From Stutzerimonas stutzeri (lineage in GTDB: Bacteria; Pseudomonadota; Gammaproteobacteria; Pseudomonadales; Pseudomonadaceae): a stretch of 64,000 nucleotides of DNA. Positions 1-9,394 of this stretch are shown in pieces (position 1 is the stretch's first letter; each line of letters begins with the position of its first letter). The notes beneath the pieces are model-generated. The model worked only from the letters and a program-made list of their open reading frames with translations, made no database searches and had not been told where the DNA came from. The stretch covers positions 930,001 to 994,000 of the forward strand of contig CP077641.1 of assembly GCA_019056435.1 (NCBI GenBank), written 5' to 3'. The position numbers and the translations under genes are program-made.

Positions 1-227
1 TGCGCAAGAGCCGGCCCTACGTGGTCGTCGGCTGCTTCGTCGTCGGGATGGTGCTGACGCCTCCGGACGTCTTCTCTCAGGCATTGCTGGCCATCCCGAT
101 GTGGCTGCTGTTCGAAGCCGGGGTCATCGCCGGCAGCATGGTGGAAAAACGCGAGGTCGAGTTCCGCGGAGATGCGGAAGGTGATCGGCCGCAACCCGGC
201 GACCAACCGCCCGCTCCCCGTCCGTGA
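1..227 (+). CDS. tatC: TatC, Sec-independent (twin-arginine) translocase subunit, 3' end only
   Basis: This is the C-terminal part of TatC, the multispanning inner-membrane subunit that recognises twin-arginine signal peptides with TatB. The reading frame is open from the left edge (codons in phase with base 3), so the gene starts outside the window. The visible 74 residues hold a hydrophobic segment ([20 protein letters not shown]) matching the TatC segment with the conserved TPPD, then a last membrane span and a charged, proline-rich cytoplasmic tail. The stop codon overlaps the GTG start of rsmE (GTGA). A tat operon directly upstream of rsmE is the usual Pseudomonas order. Identity is firm for a fragment. 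Confidence 0.9.
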   Translation, partial: RKSRPYVVVGCFVVGMVLTPPDVFSQALLAIPMWLLFEAGVIAGSMVEKREVEFRGDAEGDRPQPGDQPPAPRP

Positions 228-931
228 ACCTGCTGCTGCTGGAGGCGGCCGACCTGGTCGCCGCCGACCGTGCCGTGGTGCGCGACCGCCGACTCACGCA
301 TATTCATGAAGTGCACCGCGCCGAAGCGGGCGAACGCCTGCGCGTCGGCCTGCTGGGCGGCGACATGGGGATGGCACGGCTGCTGCGCCTGACGCCCGAT
401 GAAGCGGAGCTGGCCATCGAGCTGGACCGCGCTCCGCCGGCGAAGCTGCCGGTCACCCTGCTGTTGGCCCTGCCACGGCCGAAGATGTTGCGCCGGGTAT
501 TGCAGACGGTCGCCGCCATGGGCGTGCCCAGGCTGATGCTGCTCAACAGCTATCGCGTGGAAAAGAGTTTCTGGCAGACGCCCTTCCTCGAGCCGCAGGC
601 AATTCGCGAGCAGCTCCTACTGGGGCTGGAGCAGGCGCGCGATACCGTGCTGCCAGAGGTCGTCATCGAGAAGCGCTTCAAGCCCTTCGTCGAGGATCGG
701 CTACCGGCGCTGGCTGCCGGTACGCGCGGGCTGCTCGGCCACCCCGGCGACCATCCGCCCTGCCCGCGCGCGCTGAATGAGCCGGTCACGCTGGCCATTG
801 GCCCGGAAGGCGGCTGGATTCCCTACGAAGTCGAGAAGCTCGCCGCCGCCGGTCTGCAGCCGGTGCAGCTCGGTGAGCGCATCCTGCGGGTCGAGACGGC
901 CGTCAGCGCGCTGCTGGCCCGCCTGTTCTGA
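224..931 (+). CDS. rsmE: 16S rRNA (uracil1498-N3)-methyltransferase RsmE
   Basis: This 235-residue SPOUT-class methyltransferase methylates U1498 of 16S rRNA using SAM in the cytoplasm. The C-terminal trefoil-knot SAM site is recognisable as IGPEGGW (residues 192-198) followed by [11 protein letters not shown] (216-226), both hallmarks of the family. The N-terminal ~70 residues form the PUA-like RNA-binding part. The start is GTG at 224, overlapping the tatC stop by four bases, which indicates translational coupling with the tat operon. Length is typical for RsmE (about 235-245 residues). Confidence 0.95.
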   Translation: MNLLLLEAADLVAADRAVVRDRRLTHIHEVHRAEAGERLRVGLLGGDMGMARLLRLTPDEAELAIELDRAPPAKLPVTLLLALPRPKMLRRVLQTVAAMGVPRLMLLNSYRVEKSFWQTPFLEPQAIREQLLLGLEQARDTVLPEVVIEKRFKPFVEDRLPALAAGTRGLLGHPGDHPPCPRALNEPVTLAIGPEGGWIPYEVEKLAAAGLQPVQLGERILRVETAVSALLARLF

Positions 932-1031
932 CCGTCCTCGGCGCCGGTGTCGCCACCTACCGATGAACGCGACGCACGCCATGGGGACTGGCCTGTCATA
1001 ACACCTGAATCCTCAACAGGCAGTAGCCGCC

Positions 1032-1451
1032 ATGCGCCCCTTGACCATCGACATTCACCGGCTGGAATACGCGCTGGACAACCGCGACGCCAGTGAACAT
1101 TACCTGGATCTGGAGTCTGGCGAGATCCGGGCGGTCTTCCCTGGCGAGTCGCCACCCGGCGTCAACGAAAAATACGACGTACAGGACGACCGCTACCTGC
1201 ACATCGAGCCGCTCGGCCTGGCGCAATCGGTCGCGATGCGCGAGGCCTTTCTGTTCACCCTGCACGACCCCAACGCACATGCGGTGCTGAGCCACGCCCT
1301 GCAGGGCCGCAAGCCGCTGCGTACTTTCGATTTCAAACTGGAGGATTTCCCCGCGGCGCGTCAGGCCTGGCAGGACTACCAGGCCGTACAGCTACGCGAA
1401 TACGCCATCACCTGGCTGCACGACAACGGCCTGGAACCGTCGAAACGCTGA
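1032..1451 (+). CDS. UPF0158 family protein
   Basis: This 139-residue soluble, acidic protein matches the UPF0158 family of uncharacterised proteins. It opens with a beta-strand-rich segment (LTIDIHRLEYALDNRD) and contains family-like stretches such as YLDLESGEI and YLHIEPL. No signal peptide or membrane span is visible. The ATG at 1032 gives the conserved N-terminus. The gene stands alone on the plus strand, between rsmE and the convergent dtd gene. Family assignment is from pattern recognition and no function is known. Confidence 0.75.
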   Translation: MRPLTIDIHRLEYALDNRDASEHYLDLESGEIRAVFPGESPPGVNEKYDVQDDRYLHIEPLGLAQSVAMREAFLFTLHDPNAHAVLSHALQGRKPLRTFDFKLEDFPAARQAWQDYQAVQLREYAITWLHDNGLEPSKR

Positions 1452-1461
1452 AGCCCGCCTC

Positions 1462-1899
1462 TCAGCTCTCCAGCAGAAAGGTCACCGGACCGTCGTTCTG
1501 CAGGTGCACCTGCATGTCCGCGCCGAAGCGTCCGCATGCGACTCGCGGATGCTGCAACCGCGCCTGGGCCAGCAGGTAGTCATACAGGGCTTCACCGAGC
1601 GCTGGTGGCGCGGCGCTGGAGAAACTCGGGCGCAACCCACTGCCGGTATCGGCGGCGAGGGTGAACTGCGAGACCAGCAACAGGCCGCCGCCGGTCTCGA
1701 TCAGCGACCGATTCATCTTGCCCTGGTCGTCGCTGAAGACCCGATAGCGCAGCAGCTTGTGCAGCAGCTTGTCGGCGCGCGCCTGGTCGTCTTCGCGCTG
1801 GACGCCTACCAACACCAGCAGCCCCTGGTCGATGGAACCGACCACCTCACCCGCTACCTCGACCCGCGCCTGACGCACACGCTGGATCAGTGCCCTCAT
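1462..1899 (-). CDS. dtd: D-aminoacyl-tRNA deacylase
   Basis: This 145-residue cytoplasmic enzyme hydrolyses D-amino acids (and glycine mischarged on tRNA-Ala) from tRNA. Both family signatures are present: the SQFT motif (residues 77-80) and the NDGPVT motif with its cross-subunit Gly-cisPro (135-140). Length is exactly what is expected for bacterial Dtd. Its ATG overlaps the stop codon of pip (ATGA at 1898-1901 read on the minus strand), so the two genes are co-transcribed and probably translationally coupled. The dtd-pip pairing is common in Pseudomonas. Confidence 0.96.
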   Translation of the reverse strand: MRALIQRVRQARVEVAGEVVGSIDQGLLVLVGVQREDDQARADKLLHKLLRYRVFSDDQGKMNRSLIETGGGLLLVSQFTLAADTGSGLRPSFSSAAPPALGEALYDYLLAQARLQHPRVACGRFGADMQVHLQNDGPVTFLLES

Positions 1900-2870
1900 C
1901 AGGCTTCCTCGGGTGGCAGGTCGAGCAGGCGCTGGGCGATGTCTGCCGCGGCGCGCACCAATGCATCGCAGATGCCCGGCTCGGCGGCCGAATGCCCGGC
2001 CTCGCGGATGATCTTCAGTTCACTGTTGGGCCAGGCCTCGTGCAGTTCCCACGCGTTCTCCAACGGGCAGATCACGTCGTAGCGGCCGTGCACGATGATG
2101 GCGGGCAGATGAGCGATCTTGTGCATGTCGCGCAGCAGCTGGTTCGGCTCGAGAAATGCCTGATTGATGAAGTAGTGGCATTCGATCCGCGCCATCGCCA
2201 GGGCTCGATGGGTATCGGAGAAGCGATCGACCACCTGCGTATTCGGACGCAGGGTGGCCGTGCGCCCTTCCCAGCAGGACCAGGCCTTGGCCGCGTGCAT
2301 CTGGGCAATCTGATCGGTGCCGGTGAGTCGCTTGTAATAGGCCTTGATCAGGTCGCCCCGCTCCTCCGGCGGGATCGGTGCCAGGTAGTCCTGCCAGTAG
2401 TCCGGGAATATCCGGCTGGCACCCTCCTGATAGAACCAGGACAGCTCCTGCGGTCGGCAGAGGAAGACGCCACGCAGGATCAGCGCATGGACGCGCTCGG
2501 GATAGGCCTGGGCGTAGGCCAGCGACAGGGTCGAGCCCCAGGAACCGCCGAACAATACCCATTTGTCGATGCCCAGGTGCTCGCGGATGCGCTCGATGTC
2601 GCTGACGAGGTGGGCGGTGGTGTTGTTCTCCAGACTGGCGTGAGGCGTCGAGCGGCCGCAGCCGCGCTGGTCGAAGGTGACGATGCGGTACAGCGTCGGA
2701 TCGAAGAAGCGCCGGCTCAGCGCGTCGCAACCGCCGCCCGGGCCCCCATGCACGAAGAGCACGGGCAGGCCTTCCGGTGACCCACTCTCGTCGACATAGA
2801 GAACATGCGGTGCTTCAACCGCCAACTCATGCCGGGCGTAGGGTTTGATCTCCGGGTATAAGGTCTGCAT
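1899..2870 (-). CDS. pip: Proline iminopeptidase
   Basis: This 323-residue alpha/beta-hydrolase of peptidase family S33 releases N-terminal proline from peptides in the cytoplasm. The oxyanion-loop motif HGGPGGG lies at residues 41-47. The nucleophile elbow GGSWGS places the catalytic Ser at about 110. The acid is Asp265 in GRYDVICP and the base is His293 in AGHS. An in-frame ATG 30 bases upstream is rejected in favour of [11 protein letters not shown], which matches the family N-terminus and has a GGAG Shine-Dalgarno about 7 bases away. It is the upstream member of the pip-dtd pair. Confidence 0.95.
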   Translation of the reverse strand: MQTLYPEIKPYARHELAVEAPHVLYVDESGSPEGLPVLFVHGGPGGGCDALSRRFFDPTLYRIVTFDQRGCGRSTPHASLENNTTAHLVSDIERIREHLGIDKWVLFGGSWGSTLSLAYAQAYPERVHALILRGVFLCRPQELSWFYQEGASRIFPDYWQDYLAPIPPEERGDLIKAYYKRLTGTDQIAQMHAAKAWSCWEGRTATLRPNTQVVDRFSDTHRALAMARIECHYFINQAFLEPNQLLRDMHKIAHLPAIIVHGRYDVICPLENAWELHEAWPNSELKIIREAGHSAAEPGICDALVRAAADIAQRLLDLPPEEA

Positions 2871-2948
2871 GGCACACTCCATGGTCGGGACGAGGGGCAC
2901 TGGCCGCCTGGCGGTTCCGGCATCATAACGAGGATCGAGAGGTTAGGC

Positions 2949-3380
2949 ATGCCCATATGGAAATTAGCAGTAATCGCCGCCATCGCCGCGCTGGCGCTCG
3001 TCGGGTGCGGTCGTGACGATCCGCAAGCCGCGCTCGAAGCGGCCGCGCGATCACTGCAGGACAGCATCGAGAAAAAGGACACCAGCGCGCTGATGGAGCG
3101 GATCCATGCCGACTTCAATGCCAACCAGCAACTCGACCGGGACTGGGTCAAACGCACCGCTACGCTGATGTTTCTGCGCAACCGCAAGGTCAGCGTCATC
3201 GCGCTGGGCAGCCGAAGCTGGATCGACCCCAGCTATGCGGACAAGGGCTATACCGAGGCGCAGGTCGCCATGACCGGCGCGGAGGGCCTGATGCCCGAGC
3301 GCCTCGGCCATTACGAGGTGAAACTCGAATGGTGGATGGAAGACGGCGAATGGCAGCTGGCACGGCTGAATTGGGAATAG
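2949..3380 (+). CDS. Small lipoprotein with NTF2/SnoaL-like fold, function unknown
   Basis: This 143-residue protein begins with a lipoprotein signal peptide. A lysine-bearing N-terminus is followed by a hydrophobic stretch and the lipobox LVGC, with the acylated Cys at about residue 20. The residues after Cys (GRDD) include Asp at +3 and +4, and the final membrane is not certain. The mature part begins with a helix (ALEAAARSLQDSIEKKDTSA) typical of NTF2/SnoaL-like folds and ends in WWMEDGEWQLARLNWE, also typical of such proteins. It is divergent from pip. No function can be assigned. Confidence 0.75.
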   Translation: MPIWKLAVIAAIAALALVGCGRDDPQAALEAAARSLQDSIEKKDTSALMERIHADFNANQQLDRDWVKRTATLMFLRNRKVSVIALGSRSWIDPSYADKGYTEAQVAMTGAEGLMPERLGHYEVKLEWWMEDGEWQLARLNWE

Positions 3381-3462
3381 CGACCCGCGGATCGGGTCGC
3401 CCTGTAGCGAACCCGCGCACCCCGACGGCCATGGCCGCGAACAGGCGAAGCGCCCGAACTCC

Positions 3463-4005
3463 TCAGGACGATTCGCCGCGCCAGATCAGTTCACTGGTGT
3501 CGTAGCCGCGCTGGCGGGCTTGCTCGAGCAGCCTGTCCCGCATGCTGGCATCGATCTCCTGATCGCGTGACAGCAGCCAGAGGTAATCACGGTCAGGGCT
3601 GCCGACCAGCGCCACGCTGTAGGCCTCGTCGAGGTACAGAATCCAGTAGTGACCCTTGGTCAGGCCCGGGAAGAGATTGCTGAACCAGTTGTCGAAACGT
3701 ACCCAGAGCCGATCGGTGCGCCCAGGCGCCTGCGGCACCGCCTCGCCGACAGCCTGTTCCCATTCCCCGTCGCCGGTTTCGCAGCGGTTGGTCACAGCCA
3801 CACGGCCGTCCTGCTGCAGCTCGTAGTGCGCCTCGGAACGCACGCAATTGCGCTGGAAGAACATGGGCAGGCGAGCTTGTTCGTACCAGGTCCCCTGGTA
3901 ACGCTTGAGGTCGACCTGGCCGACGGTTTCGGGCGCATCGTCCGGCTTCGAACCGGCACAACCGGCGAGCAACGTGGCGGTGAACAACAGGATCAGTGCA
4001 CGCAT
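3463..4005 (-). CDS. blc: Outer-membrane lipocalin (Blc-like lipoprotein)
   Basis: This 180-residue bacterial lipocalin has a lipobox LLAGC (Cys about residue 16) and the lipocalin signature GTWYEQARLPMFFQ at residues 42-55. The later motifs NRCET and YWILYLDEAYSVALVG are the second and third structurally conserved regions. Blc proteins sit in the outer membrane and bind lysophospholipids or fatty acids. A second small lipoprotein gene lies 10 bases downstream on the same strand order (start at 4270, stop at 4016). The two probably form one transcription unit with that gene first. Confidence 0.9.
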   Translation of the reverse strand: MRALILLFTATLLAGCAGSKPDDAPETVGQVDLKRYQGTWYEQARLPMFFQRNCVRSEAHYELQQDGRVAVTNRCETGDGEWEQAVGEAVPQAPGRTDRLWVRFDNWFSNLFPGLTKGHYWILYLDEAYSVALVGSPDRDYLWLLSRDQEIDASMRDRLLEQARQRGYDTSELIWRGESS

Positions 4006-4015
4006 CGGGTTCTCC

Positions 4016-4270
4016 TCATTTCAGGCCCTGGCCGGAAAACATCATGACCTTGTCGCCCGCGAACTGGACGCTGATGAACCGATTCTTCTGCCCCCAGGTG
4101 CAGCTGGACATGCCCAGCGCACCGGCGCACTCGCCCGGCTTGCCGAGCAATTCCTCGACCTCCGCTCGGGACATGCCCGCCTTGAGCTTGGCGAAATTCT
4201 CCTGGGTGACCGGGCTGCAGGCAGCCAGCAACGCAACGGCGGGGATCAGCAGCAGATGACGAAACGACAT
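4016..4270 (-). CDS. Small SmpA/OmlA-like lipoprotein (DUF3862-type)
   Basis: This is an 84-residue predicted lipoprotein. MSFRHLLLIPAVALLAAC is a short signal peptide ending in a lipobox with Cys at residue 18. The remainder (NFAKLKAGMSRAEVEELLGKP) matches the helical start of the BamE/SmpA-like fold, in which G-M-S-x-x-E-V-x-x-L-L-G-x-P is diagnostic. A longer in-frame start 45 bases upstream would put charged residues before the signal peptide and is rejected. It lies directly upstream of the lipocalin gene. BamE itself is longer, so this is a small relative rather than the BAM component. Confidence 0.8.
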   Translation of the reverse strand: MSFRHLLLIPAVALLAACSPVTQENFAKLKAGMSRAEVEELLGKPGECAGALGMSSCTWGQKNRFISVQFAGDKVMMFSGQGLK

Positions 4271-4413
4271 GACGGGGTTCCTTTCGCTAGCGGTCGGCCT
4301 CGCTTGGCCGCCCATCGGTTATGCAGATTAGGGGCTGGAGCCTGGGTAGGTTCCGCGCAGCTTGAGGTTACAGCAGGACCAGGCGCATCCAGATGACGAT
4401 CTCCCATGGATGG

Positions 4414-5016
4414 CTAGAAGCGCGAGCCGGGCTCGGCCAGAAAAGCCTGCTCGGCCTCGGTGGAGGCTCGGCCAAGGATGTCGTTGCGATGTGGAAAGCG
4501 CCCGAAACGAGCGATGACCTGACGGTGACGCTCGGCGTAGTCGAGGAAGTCGGCGAACAGAGCCTGCTCGTCCGGTGCCGCGATGGTCACGAGCGTTTCG
4601 AACTGCTGCACCGCCTGGTCTTGCAGGCCGAGGTGCTCGGCATGCTCGAGCACCAGGTAGATGAAGACGCGCTGTAGCGGCGTGAGCAGTACGTCACCGC
4701 CGTGGGCCATGCCGTCGCGCACCAGTTGCTGCGCACGCTCGTCACCGGCGAAGGCCCGGGGCGTGCCGCGATAGATCATGCGCGGCAGCTGGTCGAGCAG
4801 CAGCACCAGGGCGAGCCAGCCTTCGGGGCTCTCGGCCCAATCGGAGAGTTCGCCGGCCAGCGCCTGGTCCACCCACTCGCCGAAACGCTCACGGGCCTCG
4901 GCGTCCTGCTCGGCCTTGTAGCCGAACCAGAGGCGGCTCTTGGCGTCGGCGATTTCCCGGGCGGTGCCGCCCTCGCCGAACCACCAGAGCAGCAGGTCCC
5001 GCCAGGGCGCTGGCAT
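4414..5016 (-). CDS. DUF924 family protein
   Basis: This is a 200-residue soluble, alpha-helical protein. It carries the DUF924 signature: an N-terminal WWFG (residues 11-14), an internal LLDQLPRMIYRGTPRAFAGD and FPHRNDILGRAST near the C-terminus. Members adopt a TPR-like fold and their biochemical role is unknown. It lies 3 bases downstream of fbp, so it is probably translated from the same message. Length and motifs match the family well. Confidence 0.85.
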   Translation of the reverse strand: MPAPWRDLLLWWFGEGGTAREIADAKSRLWFGYKAEQDAEARERFGEWVDQALAGELSDWAESPEGWLALVLLLDQLPRMIYRGTPRAFAGDERAQQLVRDGMAHGGDVLLTPLQRVFIYLVLEHAEHLGLQDQAVQQFETLVTIAAPDEQALFADFLDYAERHRQVIARFGRFPHRNDILGRASTEAEQAFLAEPGSRF

Positions 5017-5019
5017 GGA

Positions 5020-6030
5020 TCAGCCCTGGTGGTAGCCGGTGGCGCGCTCGACTTCTTCCTTGGAGCCGAGGAAGACCGGTACGCGCTGGTGCAGCGATTC
5101 GGGCTGGATGTCGAGGATGCGCTGGGTGCCGTTGGTGGCGGCGCCACCGGCCTGCTCGATGATGAAGGACATCGGGTTGGCTTCGTACATCAGGCGCAGC
5201 TTGCCGGGCTTGCCAGGCTCCCGCGCATCCTTGGGGTACATGAAGATGCCGCCGCGGGTCAGGATGCGATGCACATCGGCCACCATCGAGGCGATCCAGC
5301 GCATGTTGTAGTTCTTGCCCAACGGGCCCTCGGCACCGGCGAGCAGCTCGCTGACGTAGCGCTGCACCGGGGCTTCCCAATGGCGCTGATTGGACATGTT
5401 GATGGCGAATTCGGCGGTGGATTCCGGCACCCGCAGGTTCTCGTGAGTGAGGACGAAGCTGCCCAACTCGCGGTCGAGGGTGAAGCCCATGACGCCGTTG
5501 CCAAGGGTCAGCATCAGCATGGTCTGCGGACCGTAGATGGCGTAGCCGGCCGCCACCTGCTTGGTGCCCGGCTGGAGGAAGGCTTCTTCGCCGAGGGCAT
5601 CGTTCTGGGTGAAGCATTCACCCGGGCAGCGCAGCACCGAGAAGATGGTGCCGACGGAGACGTTGACATCGATGTTGCTGGAGCCATCCAGCGGGTCGAA
5701 CACGAGCAGGTAGGCGCCCTTGGGATACTTGCCGGGAATCTGGTAGGCATTGTCCATTTCCTCGGACGCCATGCCGGCCAGGTGACCGCCCCATTCGTTG
5801 GCTTCGAGGAGGATTTCGTTGGACAGGACGTCGAGCTTCTTCTGCACCTCGCCCTGGATGTTTTCGGTCTCGGTCGCGCCGAGCACGCCGCCCAGAGCGC
5901 CCTTGGACACGGCGTGGCTGATCTCCTTGCACGCTCGGGCCACTACCTCGATAAGGAAACGCAGATCAGCAGGGGTGTTGTTGCTGCGGGTCTGCTCGAT
6001 CAGGTAGCGACTCAGGGTTACGCGTGACAT
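5020..6030 (-). CDS. fbp: Fructose-1,6-bisphosphatase class I
   Basis: This 336-residue cytoplasmic enzyme hydrolyses fructose 1,6-bisphosphate to fructose 6-phosphate in gluconeogenesis. The metal-binding and catalytic motif FDPLDGSSN is at residues 111-119, and the acidic EEMDNA segment just before it provides further metal ligands. [18 protein letters not shown] and the C-terminal [14 protein letters not shown] are typical substrate-site segments. Length matches class I bacterial enzymes (about 335). The start ATG is well placed. DUF924 follows immediately downstream. Confidence 0.97.
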   Translation of the reverse strand: MSRVTLSRYLIEQTRSNNTPADLRFLIEVVARACKEISHAVSKGALGGVLGATETENIQGEVQKKLDVLSNEILLEANEWGGHLAGMASEEMDNAYQIPGKYPKGAYLLVFDPLDGSSNIDVNVSVGTIFSVLRCPGECFTQNDALGEEAFLQPGTKQVAAGYAIYGPQTMLMLTLGNGVMGFTLDRELGSFVLTHENLRVPESTAEFAINMSNQRHWEAPVQRYVSELLAGAEGPLGKNYNMRWIASMVADVHRILTRGGIFMYPKDAREPGKPGKLRLMYEANPMSFIIEQAGGAATNGTQRILDIQPESLHQRVPVFLGSKEEVERATGYHQG

Positions 6031-6152
6031 GGGATGGCTCCGGAGGATGAAAAAACCCGCGCAGTTTAGCAGGCCAGGGGAAACTAACCTTCCTCAGACC
6101 CGCCAATCCGCTGCAGGTTCAGCGAAGCGGCAAAGTGCCTGCACGCTCCGTC

Positions 6153-6173
6153 AGGCGCCGTTTTCCGGCGCCT
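6153..6173. terminator. Short G+C-rich stem-loop between glgP and fbp
   Basis: AGGCGCCG at 6153-6160 pairs perfectly with CGGCGCCT at 6166-6173 around a five-base loop. It lies 20 bases beyond the glgP stop codon and upstream of fbp, both of which run on the minus strand. There is no U-run on the minus-strand side, so it is at best a weak or Rho-assisted terminator for glgP. Confidence 0.35.
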
Positions 6174-6195
6174 TTCACTACCTCCATGCGGCGCG

Positions 6196-8655
6196 TCAGA
6201 GCACCTTCCAGATCTCCTCGGCGTACTCGCGAATGGTCCGGTCCGAGGAGAACCAGCCGGTGCGCGCGGTGTTCAGCACGGCCGAACGCCACCAGCTGTC
6301 GGCATCGCGCCAGCGAGCCTCGACGTCCAGCTGCGCCTTCCAGTAGGCCTCGAAGTCTGCGCAGACCATGAAGGTGTCGTGCCATTTGAGCCCATCGATC
6401 AGGGCGGTGTAGCGCGACGGGTCGTCGGAAGAAAAAGCGCCGTTGCGAATGGCCATCAACACTTCGTTGAGCCGCGGCGACTCGATGATGGTGGCCTCGG
6501 CGTTGTACTCGTTGGCCTGCTTGCGCGCCTCCACTTCCTGGGCGGTCATGCCGAAGATGAACATGTGCTCGCGGCCGATCTGCTCGGCCATCTCGACATT
6601 GGCGCCATCGAGGGTACCGATGGTCAGCGCACCGTTGAGGGCGAACTTCATGTTGCTGGTTCCCGACGCTTCGAGGCCGGCCGTCGAGATCTGCTCGGAC
6701 AGGTCCGCCGCCGGGATGATGCGCTCGGCCAGGCTGACGTTGTAATTGGGCAGGAACACCACTTTCAGCAGGCCGCGCACGGTGGGGTCATCATTGATGG
6801 TCCGGGCGATGTCGTTGGTCAGTTTGATGATCAACTTGGCGGTGTGGTAGCTGGCCGCCGCCTTGCCGGCGAAGATCTTCACCCGTGGCACCCAGTGACC
6901 GCCCGGGTCAGAGCGGATCGCCTGGTACAGCGCGACGGTGTGCAGCAGGTTGAGCAGCTGTCGCTTGTATTCATGGATGCGCTTGACGTGCACGTCGAAC
7001 AGCGCCGTCGGGTCCACGCAGATGCCCAGGCGCTCCTGAATCATGCGTGCCAGCAGTTGCTTGTTGTGTCGCCGCTGCGCCGCGAAACGGGCGCGGAAGT
7101 CGGCCTGGTCGGCGAAGGGCTCGAGCTGGCGCAGCCGGGTTTCCGGCGAATCGAGCAATTCCTCCCCGACATGCTCGACCAGCAGCTGCGTCAACTGCGG
7201 GTTGGACTGGTAGAGCCAGCGGCGGAAGGTGATGCCGTTGGTCTTGTTGCTGATCCGCTTCGGATATAGCGAATGCAGGTCGGTGAACACCGTCTCGCGC
7301 ATGAGCCCGGTGTGCAGCGCGGAGACGCCGTTCACGCAATGCGAGCCGAGGAACGCAAGGTTGCCCATCCGCACACGGCGACCATGGTCCTCCTGGATCA
7401 GCGACACCGATCGCAGCAGGTCGAGGTCGTGGATGCCGCGCTCGCGCAGCGCATCGAGGTGCTGGGCGTTGATCAGGTAGATGATCTGCATGTGCCGCGG
7501 CAGCAGACGCTCCATCAGGCCGACGGGCCAGGTTTCCAGCGCCTCGGGCAGCAGCGTGTGGTTGGTATAGGACAGGGTGCCGACGGTCAGCTCCCAGGCC
7601 TTCCGCCAAGGGATGTCGTGGACATCCACCAGCAGGCGCATCAGCTCGGCGACAGCGATTGCGGGGTGGGTGTCGTTGAGCTGGATGGCGGCGAATTCCG
7701 GCAGGTTCAACAGCGTGCCGCGCTGGTCCAGGTGACGGCGCAGCAGGTCCTGCAGGGACGCGGCGACAAAGAAATATTCCTGGCGCAGGCGCAGCTCCTG
7801 GCCAGCCTCGGTGCTGTCGGCCGGATAGAGCACGCGCGAGATGCTCTCGGCGCGCGCTTCCTCGGCCACGGCGCCGATGTGGTCGCCGGCGTTGAAGCGC
7901 TCGAGGTGGAAGTCGGCTTCGGCGCGTGCGCGCCACAGGCGCAGGGTGTTGACGCTCGCACCGCGCCAGCCCACCACCGGGGTGTCGTAGGCGATGGCGC
8001 GCACGCCTTCGGCCCAGTGCCAGAAATGCTTGGGTTGCTCCTGACTGCCACTCTCCTGTGGCATGGCCACGACGTGACCGCCAAAGCCGATCAGGTAGCT
8101 GACCTCCGGGCGCTCGAATTCCCAGGGGTTGCCGAAATTCAGCCAGGTCTCGGTCTGCTCGTGCTGCCAGCCGTCCACGATCGCCTGCCGGAACAGGCCA
8201 TGGTCATAGCGGATGCCATAGCCGTGCGACGCAATACCCAGCGTGGCCATGCTTTCCATGAAGCAGGCCGCCAACCGGCCGAGGCCCCCATTGCCGAGCG
8301 CGGCGTCGGGCTCCAGCACGCGGATGCGCTCGAAATCCACGTCTACGCCCGCCAGCGCCTCGCGCGCCACCTCGAGCAGGCCCAGGTTGCTCAGGCTGTC
8401 GGTGAGCAGGCGGCCGATGAGAAATTCCAGCGAGAGGTAGTAGACCCGCTTCTTGCCCTGACGATAGCCCTCTCGTGTGCGGTCCATCCATTGGTCGATC
8501 ATGCGGTCGCGTGTCGCCAGCGCCACTGCCTCGAACCAGTCGTGGTCGGATGCGTGCTCCGGGTCCTTGCCGATCGAATAGGTCAGCTTGCTGATCACGC
8601 TTTCTCGGAAAGCCGAAACCTCATCAGCAGCAGCATTGGTTGGTTCTTGCGTCAT
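6196..8655 (-). CDS. glgP: Glycogen/starch/alpha-glucan phosphorylase
   Basis: This 819-residue GT35 enzyme releases glucose 1-phosphate from alpha-1,4-glucans in the cytoplasm. The PLP-binding motif EASGTSNMKFALNG places the Schiff-base lysine at about residue 670. LGNGGLGRLAACFMESMAT, NDTHPA and KRIHEYKRQLLN are further family signatures. The annotated start (MTQEPTNAAAD) has a GAGG ribosome site. An upstream in-frame extension of 51 residues is arginine-rich and unlike the family. The gene stands alone here, without other glg genes. It is transcribed divergently from the YkgJ-type gene. Confidence 0.95.
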   Translation of the reverse strand: MTQEPTNAAADEVSAFRESVISKLTYSIGKDPEHASDHDWFEAVALATRDRMIDQWMDRTREGYRQGKKRVYYLSLEFLIGRLLTDSLSNLGLLEVAREALAGVDVDFERIRVLEPDAALGNGGLGRLAACFMESMATLGIASHGYGIRYDHGLFRQAIVDGWQHEQTETWLNFGNPWEFERPEVSYLIGFGGHVVAMPQESGSQEQPKHFWHWAEGVRAIAYDTPVVGWRGASVNTLRLWRARAEADFHLERFNAGDHIGAVAEEARAESISRVLYPADSTEAGQELRLRQEYFFVAASLQDLLRRHLDQRGTLLNLPEFAAIQLNDTHPAIAVAELMRLLVDVHDIPWRKAWELTVGTLSYTNHTLLPEALETWPVGLMERLLPRHMQIIYLINAQHLDALRERGIHDLDLLRSVSLIQEDHGRRVRMGNLAFLGSHCVNGVSALHTGLMRETVFTDLHSLYPKRISNKTNGITFRRWLYQSNPQLTQLLVEHVGEELLDSPETRLRQLEPFADQADFRARFAAQRRHNKQLLARMIQERLGICVDPTALFDVHVKRIHEYKRQLLNLLHTVALYQAIRSDPGGHWVPRVKIFAGKAAASYHTAKLIIKLTNDIARTINDDPTVRGLLKVVFLPNYNVSLAERIIPAADLSEQISTAGLEASGTSNMKFALNGALTIGTLDGANVEMAEQIGREHMFIFGMTAQEVEARKQANEYNAEATIIESPRLNEVLMAIRNGAFSSDDPSRYTALIDGLKWHDTFMVCADFEAYWKAQLDVEARWRDADSWWRSAVLNTARTGWFSSDRTIREYAEEIWKVL

Positions 8656-8854
8656 GGACAGACCTCGTGAAACAGACGGGATAATGAGGGGTTCATGGCA
8701 GCGCCGGGTTCCCGGCAAACGGCAATACAGACAGGTTTGCAGGTTTCGACCGACTTTGCGTGACCGTCTGTCTGTCGTTCGACTCATCGGATTCGCTGGA
8801 AATTCCATGGCGGCTCGTTATGATCGCGCGCCCGCCTGACCCGATGACGCCACC

Positions 8855-9260
8855 GTGAAGACTCGCCTGATCGCCGCTGCCGACCCCGATCGCCTGGAAA
8901 CCTGGGCGCGCTACAGCAACGGGCTGTGTCGCGACTGCCGCGCGACCTGCTGCACGCTGCCGGTCGAGGTGCGCATCGAGGATCTGATCCGCCTGGGCGT
9001 CGCCGATGCCTTCGAGCGGGCCGAACCGGCGAAACAGGTTGCACGGCGACTGCAAAAAAGCCGGCATCGTCGAGCACTTCAACAACAAGCGCGAGGTGTT
9101 CACGCTCACCCGGCTGGCCAACGGCGACTGCCTGTACCTGGACCGGACTTCCCGGTTGTGCACGGTCTATGCCAAGCGTCCGGACACCTGCCGCAATCAT
9201 CCACAGATCGGCCCGAGGCCAGGGTACTGCGCCTATCAGCCGAAATCGGCGACGCGCTGA
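8855..9260 (+). CDS. YkgJ-family cysteine-cluster protein (frame broken by one extra A)
   Basis: This is a small protein of the YkgJ / CxxxCxxCC family, thought to bind zinc or iron-sulfur through clustered cysteines. The N-terminal part has GLCRDCRATCCTLPVEV and the C-terminal part has LDRTSRLCTVYAKRPDTCRNHP, both diagnostic. The two halves are in different frames. Six A's at 9054-9059 (codons CAA AAA AGC) must be five for LQKAGIVEHFNNKRE to follow. With that correction the product is about 134 residues and stops at 9258-9260. The GTG start at 8855 is used. The break is probably a sequence error. Confidence 0.8.
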
Positions 9261-9394
9261 TACGCCTCGGACGGGCGGGCCCTGAACCGCCTTCGCAGGC
9301 AATAAAAAAGCGCCGCAGGAAACTGGCAATATCGTGACTCAACAGTCATGCTTGACGTCTGCCTGTATCCGCAAACGTTAGGAATCTACCCGGC

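Noticed and set aside
4702-6027. Long plus-strand open frame of 441 codons opposite fbp and the DUF924 gene
   Set aside because: It is antisense to two well-identified genes and its Gly/Ala/His-rich product follows from the codon bias of the complementary strand.
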